Part shown: positions 1 through 9,728 of the stretch, in pieces | How positions within the stretch are numbered: the first letter of the stretch is position 1 | How the letters are laid out: each line of letters opens with the position of its first letter | Assembly (NCBI RefSeq): GCF_030540545.1 | Contig: NZ_JAUNVZ010000004.1 | Coordinates: forward strand, 157,483-221,482 | Reading direction: 5' to 3' | Source: Rothia sp. (in: high G+C Gram-positive bacteria) | Lineage (GTDB): Bacteria > Actinomycetota > Actinomycetes > Actinomycetales > Micrococcaceae | DNA: 64,000 nucleotides | Position numbers and translations under genes: made by a program | Notes under the pieces: generated by a model | Database searches by the model: none | Seen by the model: only the letters and a program-made list of their open reading frames with translations | What the model was told of the DNA's origin: nothing

Positions 1-260
1 GCTACCTGGGCGACCTCTCGGGCGGTCAGGCAGTGGCAGCCCTGGTGGCACGTCACTACGGCATTGAAAAGGATGCGCTGAGCATGTACCGCTTCCCCGA
101 GCTGCCCAAGCCCAAGATCTTCAAGGATGGCTACCGCGAACTGCTCGATAACGCCCCCCTGAGCGCGGAGCAGCGCCAGGCACTGGTTGCTGAGGCAATC
201 GAAGGCTTCCGCCTGAACGCCGCACTCTTTGCCGAACTGGGTCGCGAAACCGCCGCCTAA
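1..260 (+). CDS. hmuO: Heme oxygenase, C-terminal part (cut by window edge)
   Basis: This is the last 85 codons of a gene that begins before the window. The reading frame starts at base 3 with YLGDLSGGQ, the distal-helix signature of biliverdin-forming heme oxygenases (the glycine-rich stretch over the heme). The remaining sequence is a helical tail ending in ETAA. The enzyme opens heme to biliverdin, CO and iron, usually to recover host heme iron in actinobacteria. The proximal histidine lies in the missing N-terminus, so activity cannot be judged here. A perfect hairpin at 322-357 follows the stop codon. Confidence 0.88.
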   Translation, partial: YLGDLSGGQAVAALVARHYGIEKDALSMYRFPELPKPKIFKDGYRELLDNAPLSAEQRQALVAEAIEGFRLNAALFAELGRETAA

Positions 261-321
261 AGCCTCGATAGTGGGAGCAAAGCCCATTTCAGGGCGCGCA
301 CTATAGAAGAGAAGTATGACT

Positions 322-357
322 TAAGGGGTGACTTTCTATGAGGAAAGTCACCCCTTA
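322..357 (+). terminator. Perfect 15-bp hairpin after heme oxygenase
   Basis: Arms 322-336 and 343-357 are exact reverse complements around a 6-nt loop. There is no T-run after it on the plus strand, so it may be an intrinsic terminator of the U-tract-poor actinobacterial kind or a 3' end stabiliser. Confidence 0.6.
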
Positions 358-468
358 GGCGTGTCTGTAGAAGCTAAATAACCAAAATATTACAAAAATA
401 GTGAAGCTGTACCCCGAGATAAATACCACAATAAAGCGTAGAGAACGGCACACAAGAGCATAGAAAAA

Positions 469-505
469 CGGCGGGCGGTGCGTCATCTAGACACACCGCC
501 CGCCG
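469..505 (-). terminator. Terminator of the purSQL operon
   Basis: Arms 469-480 and 494-505 form a perfect 12-bp GC-rich stem. On the minus strand the stem is followed by a run of five T (complement of the A-run at 464-468). It lies 34 bases past the purL stop codon. Confidence 0.8.
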
Positions 506-538
506 CTATACCTCTACAGGTCAGCTATCTGAAAGAGA

Positions 539-2857
539 TTAGCCCTGAGCAACCTCACCGAAGTAAGACGCCAGAGTACCCTCGTGAGCTGCACGCAGCT
601 CATCCAGATCCAACGACACCTCATCCTGGAATTCCAGAGCGTTGGAGGAAGCATCCACCACGCCAATACGTGCAAAAGCGAAACCGCGAGCAGTGCACAT
701 ATCCTTGAAGCGAACCTCTTCGCTGCGCGGAACGGAAACAACCACGCGACCCAGGGACTCAGAGAAGAGCAGGGTGAACAGATCCAGACCGTCACGCTCA
801 GCAACCTCGCCCAGACCAATGCGGGCACCGGTGTTGAAACGCAGGCAGGCCTCCACCAGAGCAGCCGCCAGACCACCGGCGGAAACATCGTGAGCGGCAT
901 CAATCATGCCGTCGCGGCTCATATTCACCAGCATATCGCCCAGCTGCTTCTCGGTCGCCAGGTCAACCTTCGGAGGCAGACCGCCCAGGTGACCCTTGAA
1001 ACGAGCCCACTCAGAGCCATCCAGCTCATCAGCGGTGGTACCCAGCAGGTAAATAGCCTGGCCGTCATGCTCGGGAGCCCAACCGGAGGGGGTACGACGA
1101 GTAACATCGTCCATAACGCCCATCATTGCCACCACGGGGGTCGGGTTAATAGCCTTGCCACCGGTCTGGTTGTACAGGGAGACGTTACCGCCGGTCACCG
1201 GAACACCCAGCTCCATGCAGCCATCCGCCAGGCCGCGAACAGCCTCGGCAAACTGCCACATAACATCCGGATCCTCGGGGGAACCGAAGTTCAGGCAGTC
1301 AGAAACAGCCACGGGGCGTGCACCCACGGTCGCAACGTTACGGTACGCCTCAGCCAGGGATGCGCGAGCACCCTCATAGGGATCCAGGTAGGTGAAGCGA
1401 GCGTTTGCGTCGGTTGCCAGAGCAACACCCAGGTTGGTGTCCTCATCCACGCGAACCACACCGGAATCATCCGGCATGGACAGGGCGGTATTGCCCTGCA
1501 CGTAGCGGTCGTACTGGTTCGTAATCCAGGACTTGGAGCACATATTCGGGGACGCCATGAACGCCTTAATAGCCTCGCCCAGTTCCTCACCGCGCGGGCG
1601 GGAATCATCAGCTGCGCTGCCGCTAAAATGGTTAGCCTGCAGCTCATCCTGCCACTGAGGGCGAGCGTAGGGGCGCTCATAGGTGGGGCCATCGTGAGCC
1701 ACGGTCTTGGGATCAACATCCACAATGACCTCGCCATCCCACTCAATGACCAGGCGACCGGTATTGGTCACCTCGCCCAGGAAGGAGTACTCAACGCCCC
1801 ACTTATTCATAATCTCTTCAAAGCGAGCCACGTTCTCGGGAGCCACAACAGCCATCATGCGCTCCTGAGACTCGGACATGAGAATCTCGCCCGGGGTCAG
1901 GGTAGGATCACGCAGCAGCACCTTGGTCAGATCCACATGCATACCGCCGTCACCATTGGACGCCAGCTCGCTGGTAGCGCAGGAAATACCCGCAGCACCC
2001 AGGTCCTGAATACCCTCCACCACGGAGCCCTTGAACAGCTCCAGGCAGCACTCAATCAGAACCTTCTCAGCGAAGGGGTCGCCCACCTGAACAGCAGGAC
2101 GCTTGGACGGCTTAGTGTCATCGAAAGACTCGGAAGCCAGCACGGATGCGCCACCAATGCCGTCGCCACCGGTGCGAGCACCGAAGAGCACAACCTTATT
2201 GCCCACGCCCGAAGCGTTTGCCAGGCGGATATCCTCGTGGCGCATAATGCCCACAGCCAGGGCGTTAACCAGCGGGTTCGCCTGATAGCACTCATCAAAC
2301 TCAACCTCGCCACCAACATTGGGCAGACCCAGAGAGTTACCGTAGCCACCGATACCTGCAACCACGCCGCCAATTACGCGAGCGGTATCCGGGTGATCAA
2401 TCGCGCCAAAACGCAGCGGATCCATCACAGCAATCGGGCGTGCACCCATGGAAATAATGTCACGCACAATACCGCCAACACCGGTAGCTGCACCCTGGTA
2501 GGGCTCAACATAGGAGGGGTGGTTGTGGGACTCAATCTTGAAGGTAACAGCCCAGCCGTCACCAATATTGGTCACACCGGCGTTCTCGCCAATGCCGACC
2601 ATCAGGTCCTTCTTCATCTCATCGGTCACCTTCTGACCGAACTGCTTCAGATGAACCTTAGAAGACTTGTAGGAGCAGTGCTCGGACCACATGACCGAGT
2701 ACATTGCCAGCTCCGCAGCGGTGGGACGACGACCCAGGATCTTCTTAATATCCTCGAACTCGTTTTCCTTCAGACCGAGTTCAGCCCAGGGCAGCTCGGT
2801 TTCAGGGGTCTGCGCCGCATGTTCAACAGTATCGAGATTAAACTGCTTCTCGCTCAT
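539..2857 (-). CDS. purL: Phosphoribosylformylglycinamidine synthase subunit PurL
   Basis: This is the ATP-dependent synthetase subunit of FGAM synthase (purine biosynthesis step 4), making FGAM from FGAR with ammonia delivered by PurQ. The 772-residue length fits the small PurL type that works with PurS and PurQ. Visible hallmarks are [10 protein letters not shown] near residue 58, the SHNHPS substrate motif near residue 110, a GGIVRD glycine-rich loop and GDPFAEK. The start codon is preceded by AAGGATT at good spacing. It is the last gene of purS-purQ-purL, 20 bases after the purQ stop. The terminator is at 469-505. An open frame of similar length on the opposite strand is a GC-rich shadow. 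Confidence 0.98.
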   Translation of the reverse strand: MSEKQFNLDTVEHAAQTPETELPWAELGLKENEFEDIKKILGRRPTAAELAMYSVMWSEHCSYKSSKVHLKQFGQKVTDEMKKDLMVGIGENAGVTNIGDGWAVTFKIESHNHPSYVEPYQGAATGVGGIVRDIISMGARPIAVMDPLRFGAIDHPDTARVIGGVVAGIGGYGNSLGLPNVGGEVEFDECYQANPLVNALAVGIMRHEDIRLANASGVGNKVVLFGARTGGDGIGGASVLASESFDDTKPSKRPAVQVGDPFAEKVLIECCLELFKGSVVEGIQDLGAAGISCATSELASNGDGGMHVDLTKVLLRDPTLTPGEILMSESQERMMAVVAPENVARFEEIMNKWGVEYSFLGEVTNTGRLVIEWDGEVIVDVDPKTVAHDGPTYERPYARPQWQDELQANHFSGSAADDSRPRGEELGEAIKAFMASPNMCSKSWITNQYDRYVQGNTALSMPDDSGVVRVDEDTNLGVALATDANARFTYLDPYEGARASLAEAYRNVATVGARPVAVSDCLNFGSPEDPDVMWQFAEAVRGLADGCMELGVPVTGGNVSLYNQTGGKAINPTPVVAMMGVMDDVTRRTPSGWAPEHDGQAIYLLGTTADELDGSEWARFKGHLGGLPPKVDLATEKQLGDMLVNMSRDGMIDAAHDVSAGGLAAALVEACLRFNTGARIGLGEVAERDGLDLFTLLFSESLGRVVVSVPRSEEVRFKDMCTARGFAFARIGVVDASSNALEFQDEVSLDLDELRAAHEGTLASYFGEVAQG

Positions 2858-2877
2858 AACAATAATCCTTATAGAAA

Positions 2878-3687
2878 CTAGCGGGCGTTAACCAGGGAAG
2901 AGAGCACGGAGGTGAACACACCCAGACCGTCAGCGCCACCGCGCAGGGAAACATCGCCGAAACCGGAAGAGGAAGGACCGAAGCCCGGCTCCACAGCGTG
3001 CTCGGGGTGAGGCATCAGACCCACAACATTGCCGCGAGCGTTGGTCACGCCGGCAATATCATTGCGGGAGCCATTGGGGTTGTAACCCACGTAGCGGAAC
3101 GCCACGCGGTTCTCTGCCTCCAGCTCGTCCAGGGTGCGCTGATCGCACACGTACTGGCCGTCCTGGTTCTTCAGGGGCACCACAATTTCCTGACCCAGCT
3201 CGTAGCCGCTGGTGAAAGCAGTGGTGTTATTGTCAATGCGCAGAACCTGGTCACGGCAAATGAACTTGCGGTGATCGTTCTTAATCATGGAACCGGGCAG
3301 CAGGTGTGCCTCGGTCAGAATCTGGAAGCCATTGCAAATACCCAGAACCGGCAGGGGAGAAGAACCCGAAGTGCCGGATGCATTTGCTGCTGCCACCACG
3401 CTGGTCATAACCGGCGCCTTAGCGGCAATAGCGCCCGCGCGCAGGTAGTCACCGTAGGAGAAGCCACCGGGGATAATCACAGCGTCTACATTGTGTAGGT
3501 TGGAGTCGTCGTGCCAGAGCTCAACGACGGTACCGCCAGCCAGGCGAACCGCACGAGCCGCATCGCGGTCGTCCAGGGTGCCGGGGAAGGTCACCACGCC
3601 AACGCGGATATCAGAAAAGTCGGGGCCAGCCGGGGCGCTAAAATCGCCAACCAGAGGCACCTCGTGTGCTGCGAGAGACTCTGCCAT
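2878..3687 (-). CDS. purQ: Phosphoribosylformylglycinamidine synthase subunit PurQ
   Basis: This is the glutaminase subunit of FGAM synthase; it hydrolyses glutamine and passes ammonia to PurL. It is a class I glutamine amidotransferase with the nucleophile cysteine in LGICNGFQ and the His-Glu pair in PHPEH near the C-terminus. The family normally begins at [10 protein letters not shown], about 27 residues into this protein, so there is an N-terminal extension ([10 protein letters not shown] onward). The extended ATG is supported by GGAGGA placed 8 bases upstream, inside the end of purS. The start lies 3 bases after the purS stop, implying coupled translation. The length of 269 residues compares with about 225-235 usually. 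Confidence 0.96.
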   Translation of the reverse strand: MAESLAAHEVPLVGDFSAPAGPDFSDIRVGVVTFPGTLDDRDAARAVRLAGGTVVELWHDDSNLHNVDAVIIPGGFSYGDYLRAGAIAAKAPVMTSVVAAANASGTSGSSPLPVLGICNGFQILTEAHLLPGSMIKNDHRKFICRDQVLRIDNNTTAFTSGYELGQEIVVPLKNQDGQYVCDQRTLDELEAENRVAFRYVGYNPNGSRNDIAGVTNARGNVVGLMPHPEHAVEPGFGPSSSGFGDVSLRGGADGLGVFTSVLSSLVNAR

Positions 3688-3690
3688 TGC

Positions 3691-3942
3691 TTAGTCCTCC
3701 AGTACAGATACGTTTACAACGTCTTCAATGACGGGGTTGGAGAGCAGCTCCTCAGCTGCCTTGCGTGCAGCCGCCAGATGAGCCTCGGTCACCTCGCCCT
3801 CAACGGTCAGTTCAAAACGCTTACCCTGGCGAACGCCTGCGAAATCGTTCAAACCGATGCGCGGAAGTTCGTGGGCGATTGCCTTACCCTGGGGATCCAG
3901 GATTTCGGGCTTGAGCATAACGTCAACAACAATACGGGCCAT
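3691..3942 (-). CDS. purS: Phosphoribosylformylglycinamidine synthase subunit PurS
   Basis: This small (83 residues) structural subunit bridges PurL and PurQ in the FGAM synthase complex. It starts with ARIVVDVMLKPEILDPQGKA, the typical PurS strand, and has the GLNDFAGVRQGK segment. AGGAG lies about 10 bases before the ATG. It is the first gene of the operon, so the promoter should lie in the bases just above 3942. No purine riboswitch-like structure is apparent there. Confidence 0.97.
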   Translation of the reverse strand: MARIVVDVMLKPEILDPQGKAIAHELPRIGLNDFAGVRQGKRFELTVEGEVTEAHLAAARKAAEELLSNPVIEDVVNVSVLED

Positions 3943-4329
3943 GTGTGGGCACTCCTAAAGGTGCGAGAGTTCTGTATGAGCCACTTTAATGTTACCTCAC
4001 ACACCGCGCGCAGTGTGCCCGTTGCCACCATATGGACGCGTGGAATTTTTCACTTGAAGGGCGGGGTGAGGTATCTGTAGCTGTTGGGAACGAAAACACG
4101 CAGATATACCCGTTTTCTCATAGAAATCACCTGATAAGTGTATTTACTCTCTCCAAATACGGGAATGATTTTCGCTTGAATACATACATGTTGGGTGCCA
4201 TTTATGTGTTAGGGTTGAAGTAACCCATACGATATGGGTAATAGATATCTAGCCGAGACTGCTAGATATGAAGTAATAAGAGGTGTCGGCAAAGACAAGC
4301 CGGCACTCTACGATACATGAGGAGAAACA
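3943..4329. other. AT-rich intergenic stretch above purS
   Basis: About 390 bases hold no convincing gene. A 63-codon open frame at 4032-4223 lacks a ribosome-binding site and family resemblance. The stretch must contain the purS promoter (reading left). It also has small inverted repeats: CCCAT/ATGGG at 4224-4238 and a 9-bp perfect stem at 4245-4269. A near-perfect GTGTCGGC/GCCGGCAC pair at about 4282-4306 comes just before a small reading frame. Confidence 0.5.
4245..4269. terminator. Small perfect hairpin in AT-rich gap
   Basis: ATATCTAGC (4245-4253) is repeated as its reverse complement at 4261-4269 around a 7-nt loop. It could be a weak terminator or an operator; neither neighbour makes the role clear. 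Confidence 0.3.
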
Positions 4330-4389
4330 ATGAACTTCGTAAAGAAGGAATGCCCTATGAGGTGGCAGCTGGTGCTGCAGACTGGATAG
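4330..4389 (+). CDS. Possible 19-residue peptide or broken gene start
   Basis: ATG at 4330 is preceded by GAGGAGAAACA, one of the best ribosome-binding sites in the window, yet the frame stops after 19 codons (begins MNFVKKECPM). The +1 frame inside it reads a second short peptide ending in AAGAADWIAIVLP. Either this is a genuine very small gene or the start of a gene disrupted by a frameshift. No family is recognised. The surrounding sequence is AT-rich and unlike the neighbouring core genes. Confidence 0.25.
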   Translation: MNFVKKECPMRWQLVLQTG

Positions 4390-4456
4390 CCATTGTGCTT
4401 CCCTAGGTATAGAGTGCCCGTGAGCAGCGTATAGATTACGATTGGGTGATTCGGCT

Positions 4457-4714
4457 ATGTTGAACGCAGTCTACTTCCTTACAAGCGCGTACGTCTTGGT
4501 TAAGGTGTGTAGGAAACTGCAGCTGATGTATATGAAGAAAAAAGAGAATATCTACCTTAAATTTTTGGGTGATGTTATATCTATCTTCATATCTGCTGAG
4601 GTTTTTCTGGGTATAAGCGACTGGGACTCTTTATGTTGTGCTCTTACCATCACAACACTTACGTGGTCGGTTCACAAGGTATACAGAGATCGTCTGAGCG
4701 GACGAGGAACATAG
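4457..4714 (+). CDS. Possible small membrane protein, unknown
   Basis: An 85-residue frame from ATG 4457 (a TTG at 4442 would add five residues) encodes three hydrophobic stretches near residues 2-18, 40-56 and 61-76. They are separated by a basic segment (MKKKENIY), with a charged end (KVYRDRLSGR). The layout resembles small holin-like or superinfection-immunity-type membrane proteins, but no signature is recognisable. The ribosome-binding site is weak (GGGTGAT). Base composition is AT-rich compared with flanking genes. A stem-loop follows at 4728-4762. Confidence 0.35.
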   Translation: MLNAVYFLTSAYVLVKVCRKLQLMYMKKKENIYLKFLGDVISIFISAEVFLGISDWDSLCCALTITTLTWSVHKVYRDRLSGRGT

Positions 4715-4727
4715 CGTAATATGTGGA

Positions 4728-4762
4728 GGCGGTGGCATACATGATCCCGTATGCTACCGTCT
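4728..4762. terminator. Bidirectional terminator-like hairpin
   Basis: Arms 4728-4740 and 4750-4762 pair over 13 positions, two of them G-T wobbles, around a 9-nt loop. It sits between the end of the small plus-strand frame and the end of the minus-strand gene at 4778. Confidence 0.5.
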
Positions 4763-4777
4763 CTGCATGTGTACTGA

Positions 4778-5707
4778 TTATGCGGCGCGTATCAAATTAA
4801 CCTGAGATAGGAGGCGGCGGCGCAGATCCACCGAACGCTGCGCAAAGGCGCGCTGATAGCGCACATACTCCGCCTTGCCCTCGACAGTTTCCACCGGAAT
4901 CGGCTCGTAACCCCAATCAGCAATATCATAGGGAGCCGCGCGCATATCCAACTCACGGCACTCCCATGCCAGCTCAAAAGAATCCAGCAGCAGCTGCGAA
5001 TCCACCAGAGGCAGCAGCTTATACGCCCACTTATACACATCCATATTCGCGTGTAGGCACGCCGGCTGCTCCATAGTTCGCTGCAGCTCGCGAGTGGGCT
5101 GCAACTCGTTCAGGGGTGCCGCCTGGGGCATAAAGAAACGGAAAGCATCAAAATGAGAGCAACGAATACGATTGGACTCAACCACCCTATCCGTACCCTC
5201 AGCGCCCAGGCGCAGGGGCAGATGAGAATGGCGAATAGAGTTCTCTTCAGACTTATAGGCCATAGCCCATTCGTGCATGCCAAAGCACCCAAAATAGCCC
5301 TTTTGGGACGCCGTATTGCCCAGAATTTGCAGGGTGAAATCTAGGGCGGTGGAGCGGCGCTCTATAAAATCTTCAACATCCACGGTTACAGCTAAGCCAT
5401 GATCCACCTGATAGCGTGCGGTATCAGAATCAACACCGGCAGCTTCTAGCTCTTGGAGGGTAGCAGCGCGATAAAATTTACGCTCCAAGTACTCGGGAGC
5501 ATCCCCCAAAATAAAACCGGCGCCCGGATGCCAGCGCTTAAACTGACCCGGCTTGAGAGTGTAATAATCAAAAAGGAAATCCTCCACCGGATGCGCCTGC
5601 CCCGCGGCACGACGCTCAAGATGCGGATCAACATAGCGAGCCACCGCCTGCTCATGAGCCTGTGCCTGAGCGCGCCAACGGGAAGCCGGGAGGAAAACTA
5701 AAGACAT
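4778..5707 (-). CDS. Conserved actinobacterial protein (often labelled 3-methyladenine DNA glycosylase)
   Basis: This 309-residue soluble protein belongs to a family widespread in Micrococcaceae and relatives. Members share the opening WRAQAQAHEQ...VDPHLERRAAGQAHPVEDFLFDYY (two segments), a following KPGQFKRWHPG and later GYFGCFGMHEWAMAYK. Databases often name the family 3-methyladenine DNA glycosylase, but I see no helix-hairpin-helix or AAG-type motif that proves it; the function is best called unknown. The conserved Cys, His and Trp residues around GCFGMHEWAM look like an active or metal site (inference). The ATG is preceded by TACAAT exactly six bases upstream and no Shine-Dalgarno, suggesting a leaderless mRNA. 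Confidence 0.75.
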   Translation of the reverse strand: MSLVFLPASRWRAQAQAHEQAVARYVDPHLERRAAGQAHPVEDFLFDYYTLKPGQFKRWHPGAGFILGDAPEYLERKFYRAATLQELEAAGVDSDTARYQVDHGLAVTVDVEDFIERRSTALDFTLQILGNTASQKGYFGCFGMHEWAMAYKSEENSIRHSHLPLRLGAEGTDRVVESNRIRCSHFDAFRFFMPQAAPLNELQPTRELQRTMEQPACLHANMDVYKWAYKLLPLVDSQLLLDSFELAWECRELDMRAAPYDIADWGYEPIPVETVEGKAEYVRYQRAFAQRSVDLRRRLLSQVNLIRAA

Positions 5708-5713
5708 GCTTCT

Positions 5714-5719
5714 ATTGTA
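5714..5719 (-). promoter_or_regulatory. Leaderless-type -10 box (TACAAT)
   Basis: TACAAT on the minus strand ends six bases before the ATG at 5707, so transcription would start at the start codon itself. Confidence 0.5.
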
Positions 5720-5803
5720 TCCACGCCTAGGTGGAGTGCACGGGGTCTTGGTAGATGGTGTAAGCTCTCAGCCCGGCAGAGATGACCGCCAGAAATTATA
5801 AAA

Positions 5804-5834
5804 GCGGGGTAGATACTTCACGTATCTACCCCGC
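5804..5834 (-). terminator. Terminator of lysC
   Basis: Perfect 13-bp arms at 5804-5816 and 5822-5834 enclose a 5-nt loop. On the minus strand a TTTT tract follows. It lies 28 bases beyond the lysC stop codon. Confidence 0.85.
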
Positions 5835-5861
5835 CTAAAATCATAAGCCTAGAGGCAAAGA

Positions 5862-7157
5862 TTAGCGGCCGGTACCACCGTACACGGTAGCCTCGCCCTC
5901 AACATCCAGACCGAAAGCTGCGTGCACAGCGCGCACAGCATCGTCCAGCTTGTCGATATCGGTAATAACCGAAATGCGGATCTCGGAGGTGGAAATCATA
6001 TCAACGTTCACGCCCGCACGGCTCAGAGCGTCGAAGAATGCGAAGGACACGCCCGAACCCGAACGCATACCCGCACCCACCAGGGAGAGCTTGCCAACCT
6101 TCTCGTTGTAAATAACCTCGGAGAAGCCCAGCTCCTCACGCTTAGCCTCCAGGGCATCCAGAGCCTGCTGACCCTGAGCCTGATCCAGAGTCAAAGAAAT
6201 ATCGGTCACGCCCGGGCGGTCGGTGGGAACGTTCTGAACGATCATATCCAGGTTAATATCAGCCTGAGACAGGGCACCGAAGACAGCAGCAGCGCTACCG
6301 GGAACATCCGGCACACCCACCACGGTAATCTTTGCCTGGCTACGGTCGTGTGCAACACCAGAAATCAGCGGCTGTTCCAAAGGAATCTCCTTCATATTCA
6401 CGGGGGTCAGCTCATCAGAGCTGGTAGGAATCACCACAGTGCCCTCCAAACCGGAGAAGGAGGAACGCACATGAAGCTTCAAATTAAAACGACGAGCGTA
6501 CTCAACGCTGCGCAGGTGCAGAATCTTCGCGCCATTAGCTGCCAGTTCCAGCATTTCTTCACTGGTCACAGTATCCAGCTTATGAGCGGTGGAGACCACG
6601 CGCGGATCGGCGGTAAACACGCCGTCAACATCGGAGTAAATCTCGCAGACATCAGCGTTCAGAGCTGCTGCCAGTGCCACAGCGGTAGTATCGGAACCGC
6701 CACGACCCAGAGTGGTAATATCGCCGGTTTCGCGGTTAATACCCTGGAAGCCCGCAACGATCGCAATATTACCCTCGGTAATGGATTCCTTAATGCGGTC
6801 CGGGTTGACCTCAACCAGGCGTGCAGCACCGTGCACACCGTCGGTAATCATACCCGCCTGCGAACCGGTGAAGGACTGAGCCTTAGCGCCCAGCTCATGA
6901 ATAGCCATCGCCAAAATAGCCATAGAAATACGCTCGCCGGCAGTCAGCAGCATATCCAGCTCACGGCCGGGGTAAATGGTGCTGGTAACCTCGCCAGCAA
7001 GATCGAGCAGCTCATCGGTGGTGTCACCCATAGCGGACACAACAACCACCACATCATTGCCCGCGTTCTTCGTGTCCACAATACGGCGTGCAACGCGCTT
7101 AACGCCCTCGGCGTCAGCAACAGAAGAACCGCCAAACTTTTGGACGATCAGGCTCAT
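5862..7157 (-). CDS. lysC: Aspartate kinase
   Basis: This enzyme phosphorylates aspartate, the first step to lysine, threonine, methionine and diaminopimelate. The protein (431 residues from the ATG at 7157) begins [13 protein letters not shown], the amino-acid kinase signature. It carries [13 protein letters not shown] around residue 153 and two ACT domains in the last 170 residues, ending in the RISVITDI segment. I prefer 7157 over an upstream ATG at 7190 because AGGAG stands about 10 bases before it and the family starts there. An internal Met before KEIPLEQPL lies where a separate beta subunit starts in some relatives; no clear ribosome-binding site is visible for it. asd is not adjacent. 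Confidence 0.97.
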   Translation of the reverse strand: MSLIVQKFGGSSVADAEGVKRVARRIVDTKNAGNDVVVVVSAMGDTTDELLDLAGEVTSTIYPGRELDMLLTAGERISMAILAMAIHELGAKAQSFTGSQAGMITDGVHGAARLVEVNPDRIKESITEGNIAIVAGFQGINRETGDITTLGRGGSDTTAVALAAALNADVCEIYSDVDGVFTADPRVVSTAHKLDTVTSEEMLELAANGAKILHLRSVEYARRFNLKLHVRSSFSGLEGTVVIPTSSDELTPVNMKEIPLEQPLISGVAHDRSQAKITVVGVPDVPGSAAAVFGALSQADINLDMIVQNVPTDRPGVTDISLTLDQAQGQQALDALEAKREELGFSEVIYNEKVGKLSLVGAGMRSGSGVSFAFFDALSRAGVNVDMISTSEIRISVITDIDKLDDAVRAVHAAFGLDVEGEATVYGGTGR

Positions 7158-7275
7158 CGGAAAAACTCCTGGTCGGTGTGAATGTAGCATGTTGAATGAT
7201 TTTCAACGCACTATCTATAGTATCGCCCTCAAGGGGGCACAGTATAACTGAAATGCCCGTAATGGACGTGAAAAA

Positions 7276-8433
7276 CTACACTCGCACCCTCGCAGAGAGC
7301 CATACGCAGACACAAGCTGCAACTGCAAGCACACCAAAAATAGGCCAAGTCCAGGCGCCAACACCCACCACCAGAGCCGCACCCACCGCAGGACCCAGCG
7401 CCGAACCAATAGTCTGAGCGGCACTGAGAGCACCCTGCGCGCGAGCCTGAGAAGCATCATCGGCAAGGGCAGCAACATAGCTATGGGAAGTGGGCGCAAA
7501 AAGACACTCGCCAATAGAAAAGAGCACCCAACCGGCAATAGCCCAAGCCCAGGTCCAAGAGGTCAACACGCTGGCACCGGTGAGCATAACGCCCGCGGTC
7601 ATCACCGCAATACCCAGACTCAACGCCAGAGGCTGAGCAAGCTTCTTCGAGAAGAAACTCAGCGGATACTCCACACAAATAATAATCACCGGATTAATAA
7701 TCAGCAGCAGAGCGTAGAGCTGCATACCCGACTCGATAGGATCGAGCACCAGAGGAATAGCGCTCTGATGCTGAGCATAAATTAGCATGGTAACCATCAG
7801 CGCCAGATAGACCAGAATCAGCGGCAGAGAATGACGGGCACCGGCAGATTTCTGATGAGACTCATGGGAGGAGGCACTCTTAGGAACATATCTGAGTAGA
7901 AAAGGAACCGCCGCCGAAGCAATAGCTGACAGTAAAAATAGCTCGTGAAAACGCTCTTTACCTGCAAAAGCCACCAGAACCGGGGCAACAATAGCACCCA
8001 CATTCATAAAAATACGGTAGAAGGCGAAACGGGTCACGCGCTCCTGGTCTTCAGCCGACGCCGCCACTATCGCGGAGGCAGGAGCCACCCACAGCTGGGA
8101 AGCGAAGCTATTGAGCGACGCCAGAATCAGCACCAGCATATGCCCGGAATAATTCACCGTACCCAAGGCAATAAAAAACGCCATATTCAGCAGGGTCGAA
8201 AAGAGCAAAATGCGCTTAGCACCCCAGCGGTCCGCCCAGGCACCACCTGCCAAAGAGCCCAGCACACCCGCACTACCGCTCAGCAGCAAAAAGAGAGCCA
8301 GTAGAGTCGGATCAACCCCAATATAGGTGAAGAAAATAGCGGCAAAGAGCCCCAAAAAACCCGTTGAACGGTTAATGAAACTTGCCCAGGAAAGAGCCCA
8401 AATACTACCGGGAATAGCGCGTAAAGAAGTCAT
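7276..8433 (-). CDS. MFS transporter
   Basis: This 385-residue integral membrane protein has about 11-12 hydrophobic segments. It carries the major facilitator loop motif between helices 2 and 3 (GGAWADRWGAKRIL, residues about 63-76). The N-terminus has the RSTGFLGLFAAIFF type helix seen in DHA-type efflux proteins, so drug or metabolite export is likely, but the substrate is unknown. It lies between lysC and recR on the same strand with 118 and 91 bases around it, so it is probably a separate unit. TATCCT seven bases before the ATG and no strong Shine-Dalgarno suggest a leaderless start. Confidence 0.88.
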   Translation of the reverse strand: MTSLRAIPGSIWALSWASFINRSTGFLGLFAAIFFTYIGVDPTLLALFLLLSGSAGVLGSLAGGAWADRWGAKRILLFSTLLNMAFFIALGTVNYSGHMLVLILASLNSFASQLWVAPASAIVAASAEDQERVTRFAFYRIFMNVGAIVAPVLVAFAGKERFHELFLLSAIASAAVPFLLRYVPKSASSHESHQKSAGARHSLPLILVYLALMVTMLIYAQHQSAIPLVLDPIESGMQLYALLLIINPVIIICVEYPLSFFSKKLAQPLALSLGIAVMTAGVMLTGASVLTSWTWAWAIAGWVLFSIGECLFAPTSHSYVAALADDASQARAQGALSAAQTIGSALGPAVGAALVVGVGAWTWPIFGVLAVAACVCVWLSARVRV

Positions 8434-8524
8434 CTCTTTTAGGATAACAGTGTTTTAGAGTAATGTGGTGGGAGTAACTTTCCAGACTCTAGCCTGCGGC
8501 TCGTATTGGGCTGCGGAGAAGGAC

Positions 8525-9601
8525 CTACTCCCAGGGGTTAACATAGCTAGATTCCGGGCGAGGAGGCACATGCGGCTTGGGCGTGCGCAGTGGCTCCTGA
8601 GCCAGCTGCTGCAGACGCTGCTCATAATCGGCAATACGCGCCGCCGCGGCGGTCTCCACGGGAATCTGCTCTTCTTTATCAATCTCCGCACCAGTTTCTG
8701 CGCCGGTGTCGGCGGCGGTTTCCATAGCTACTTCGACCGAGTCACCAGCACCGCTGGCAGCGCTATCCTCCAGCGCCTGCTCAATCAGTGCAGCATCCAG
8801 AGAAGATTGCTGCTCGGGGGCAGAAATCGCACCATCAGACACTGCGCTATCAGATGCAACAGAAGAATCCAGCTCATCAAACATACTGCCCGACCAGCGC
8901 TTCTTAGGCTCCGCGGGAGCCTGCGCCGCATGCTCTGCTTCTTCGCGCTCGCGCTGAGCCTGCTCACGGAAATCCTGCTCGGCGGTATTGGTCTGCGGCA
9001 CGCCCTCGCTAATAATACGGCGGCCCTCCAGGGCGCGACCCAGAGTAATCTCATCGGCATATTCCAAATCGCCGCCCACCGGCAGACCCGAGGCAAGACG
9101 GGACAGACGAATACCCAGGGGCACCAGCATACGCGAAAGATAGGTCGCGGTCGCCTCACCCTCAAGGTTCGGATCCATCGCCAAAATCAGCTCGGTAATA
9201 CGCTCATCGGATAGGCGAGTGAGCAGCTCACGAATACGCAGCTGCTCCGGACCCATACCCGCCAGGGGATTAATCGCGCCACCGAGCACATGGTAGCGGC
9301 CGGCAAAGGAGCGGGTACGCTCAATTGCCACCACATCCTTGGACTCCTCCACCACACAAATCACGCTCGGGTCGCGGGACTCATCGCGGCAAATCGCGCA
9401 TAGATCCGTCTCGGAGACATTGCCACACTCACGGCAGAAACTCACGCTGGTCTTCACCCGGGAAATCGCGTCGGTCAGGCGCTGCATTTCCTCAGCTTCG
9501 GCATTGAGCATATAAAAAGCGATACGTTGCGCCGACTTCGGGCCCACGCCCGGCAAACGGCCCAGTTCATCAATGAGAGCCTGAACAGCACCTTCGTACA
9601 C
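8525..9601 (-). CDS. recR: Recombination protein RecR with long acidic C-terminal extension
   Basis: Residues 1-197 are a complete RecR: helix-hairpin-helix [16 protein letters not shown], a four-cysteine zinc finger (C56, C59, C68, C71), a Toprim domain with EESKD and [10 protein letters not shown], and a Walker-like end. RecR acts with RecF/RecO to load RecA at gaps. The family is normally about 200 residues. Here the frame continues for about 160 more residues, rich in Ala, Glu, Ser and Asp with no recognised fold, ending SSYVNPWE. The start is GTG at 9601 with an AGAAAGAG stretch upstream. It follows dnaX in the same direction, the common arrangement, with a hairpin at 9651-9686 between them. 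Confidence 0.95.
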   Translation of the reverse strand: MYEGAVQALIDELGRLPGVGPKSAQRIAFYMLNAEAEEMQRLTDAISRVKTSVSFCRECGNVSETDLCAICRDESRDPSVICVVEESKDVVAIERTRSFAGRYHVLGGAINPLAGMGPEQLRIRELLTRLSDERITELILAMDPNLEGEATATYLSRMLVPLGIRLSRLASGLPVGGDLEYADEITLGRALEGRRIISEGVPQTNTAEQDFREQAQREREEAEHAAQAPAEPKKRWSGSMFDELDSSVASDSAVSDGAISAPEQQSSLDAALIEQALEDSAASGAGDSVEVAMETAADTGAETGAEIDKEEQIPVETAAAARIADYEQRLQQLAQEPLRTPKPHVPPRPESSYVNPWE

Positions 9602-9650
9602 AGTGTTTCTCTTTCTTCTCGGGGTGCCGCCAAAAGAACGGCATGTACAA

Positions 9651-9686
9651 GAATACCCCCTCGACCGACAGGTTAAGGGGGTATTC
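9651..9686 (-). terminator. Hairpin between dnaX and recR
   Basis: GAATACCCCC (9651-9660) and its exact reverse complement (9677-9686) flank a 16-nt loop, 43 bases after the dnaX stop. It may end dnaX transcription or lower read-through into recR. Confidence 0.6.
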
Positions 9687-9728
9687 GCTAGCAGGTCAAA
9701 GTGTGACCTGTGACCGCAGCATATGAGC

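Noticed and set aside
584-2881. A 765-codon plus-strand open frame opposite purL
   Set aside because: It mirrors purL in a GC-rich gene, is rich in His, Asn and Thr as antisense frames are, and has no family resemblance.
4032-4223. 63-codon frame downstream of purS
   Set aside because: No ribosome-binding site, no recognisable features, and it crosses hairpins and promoter space.
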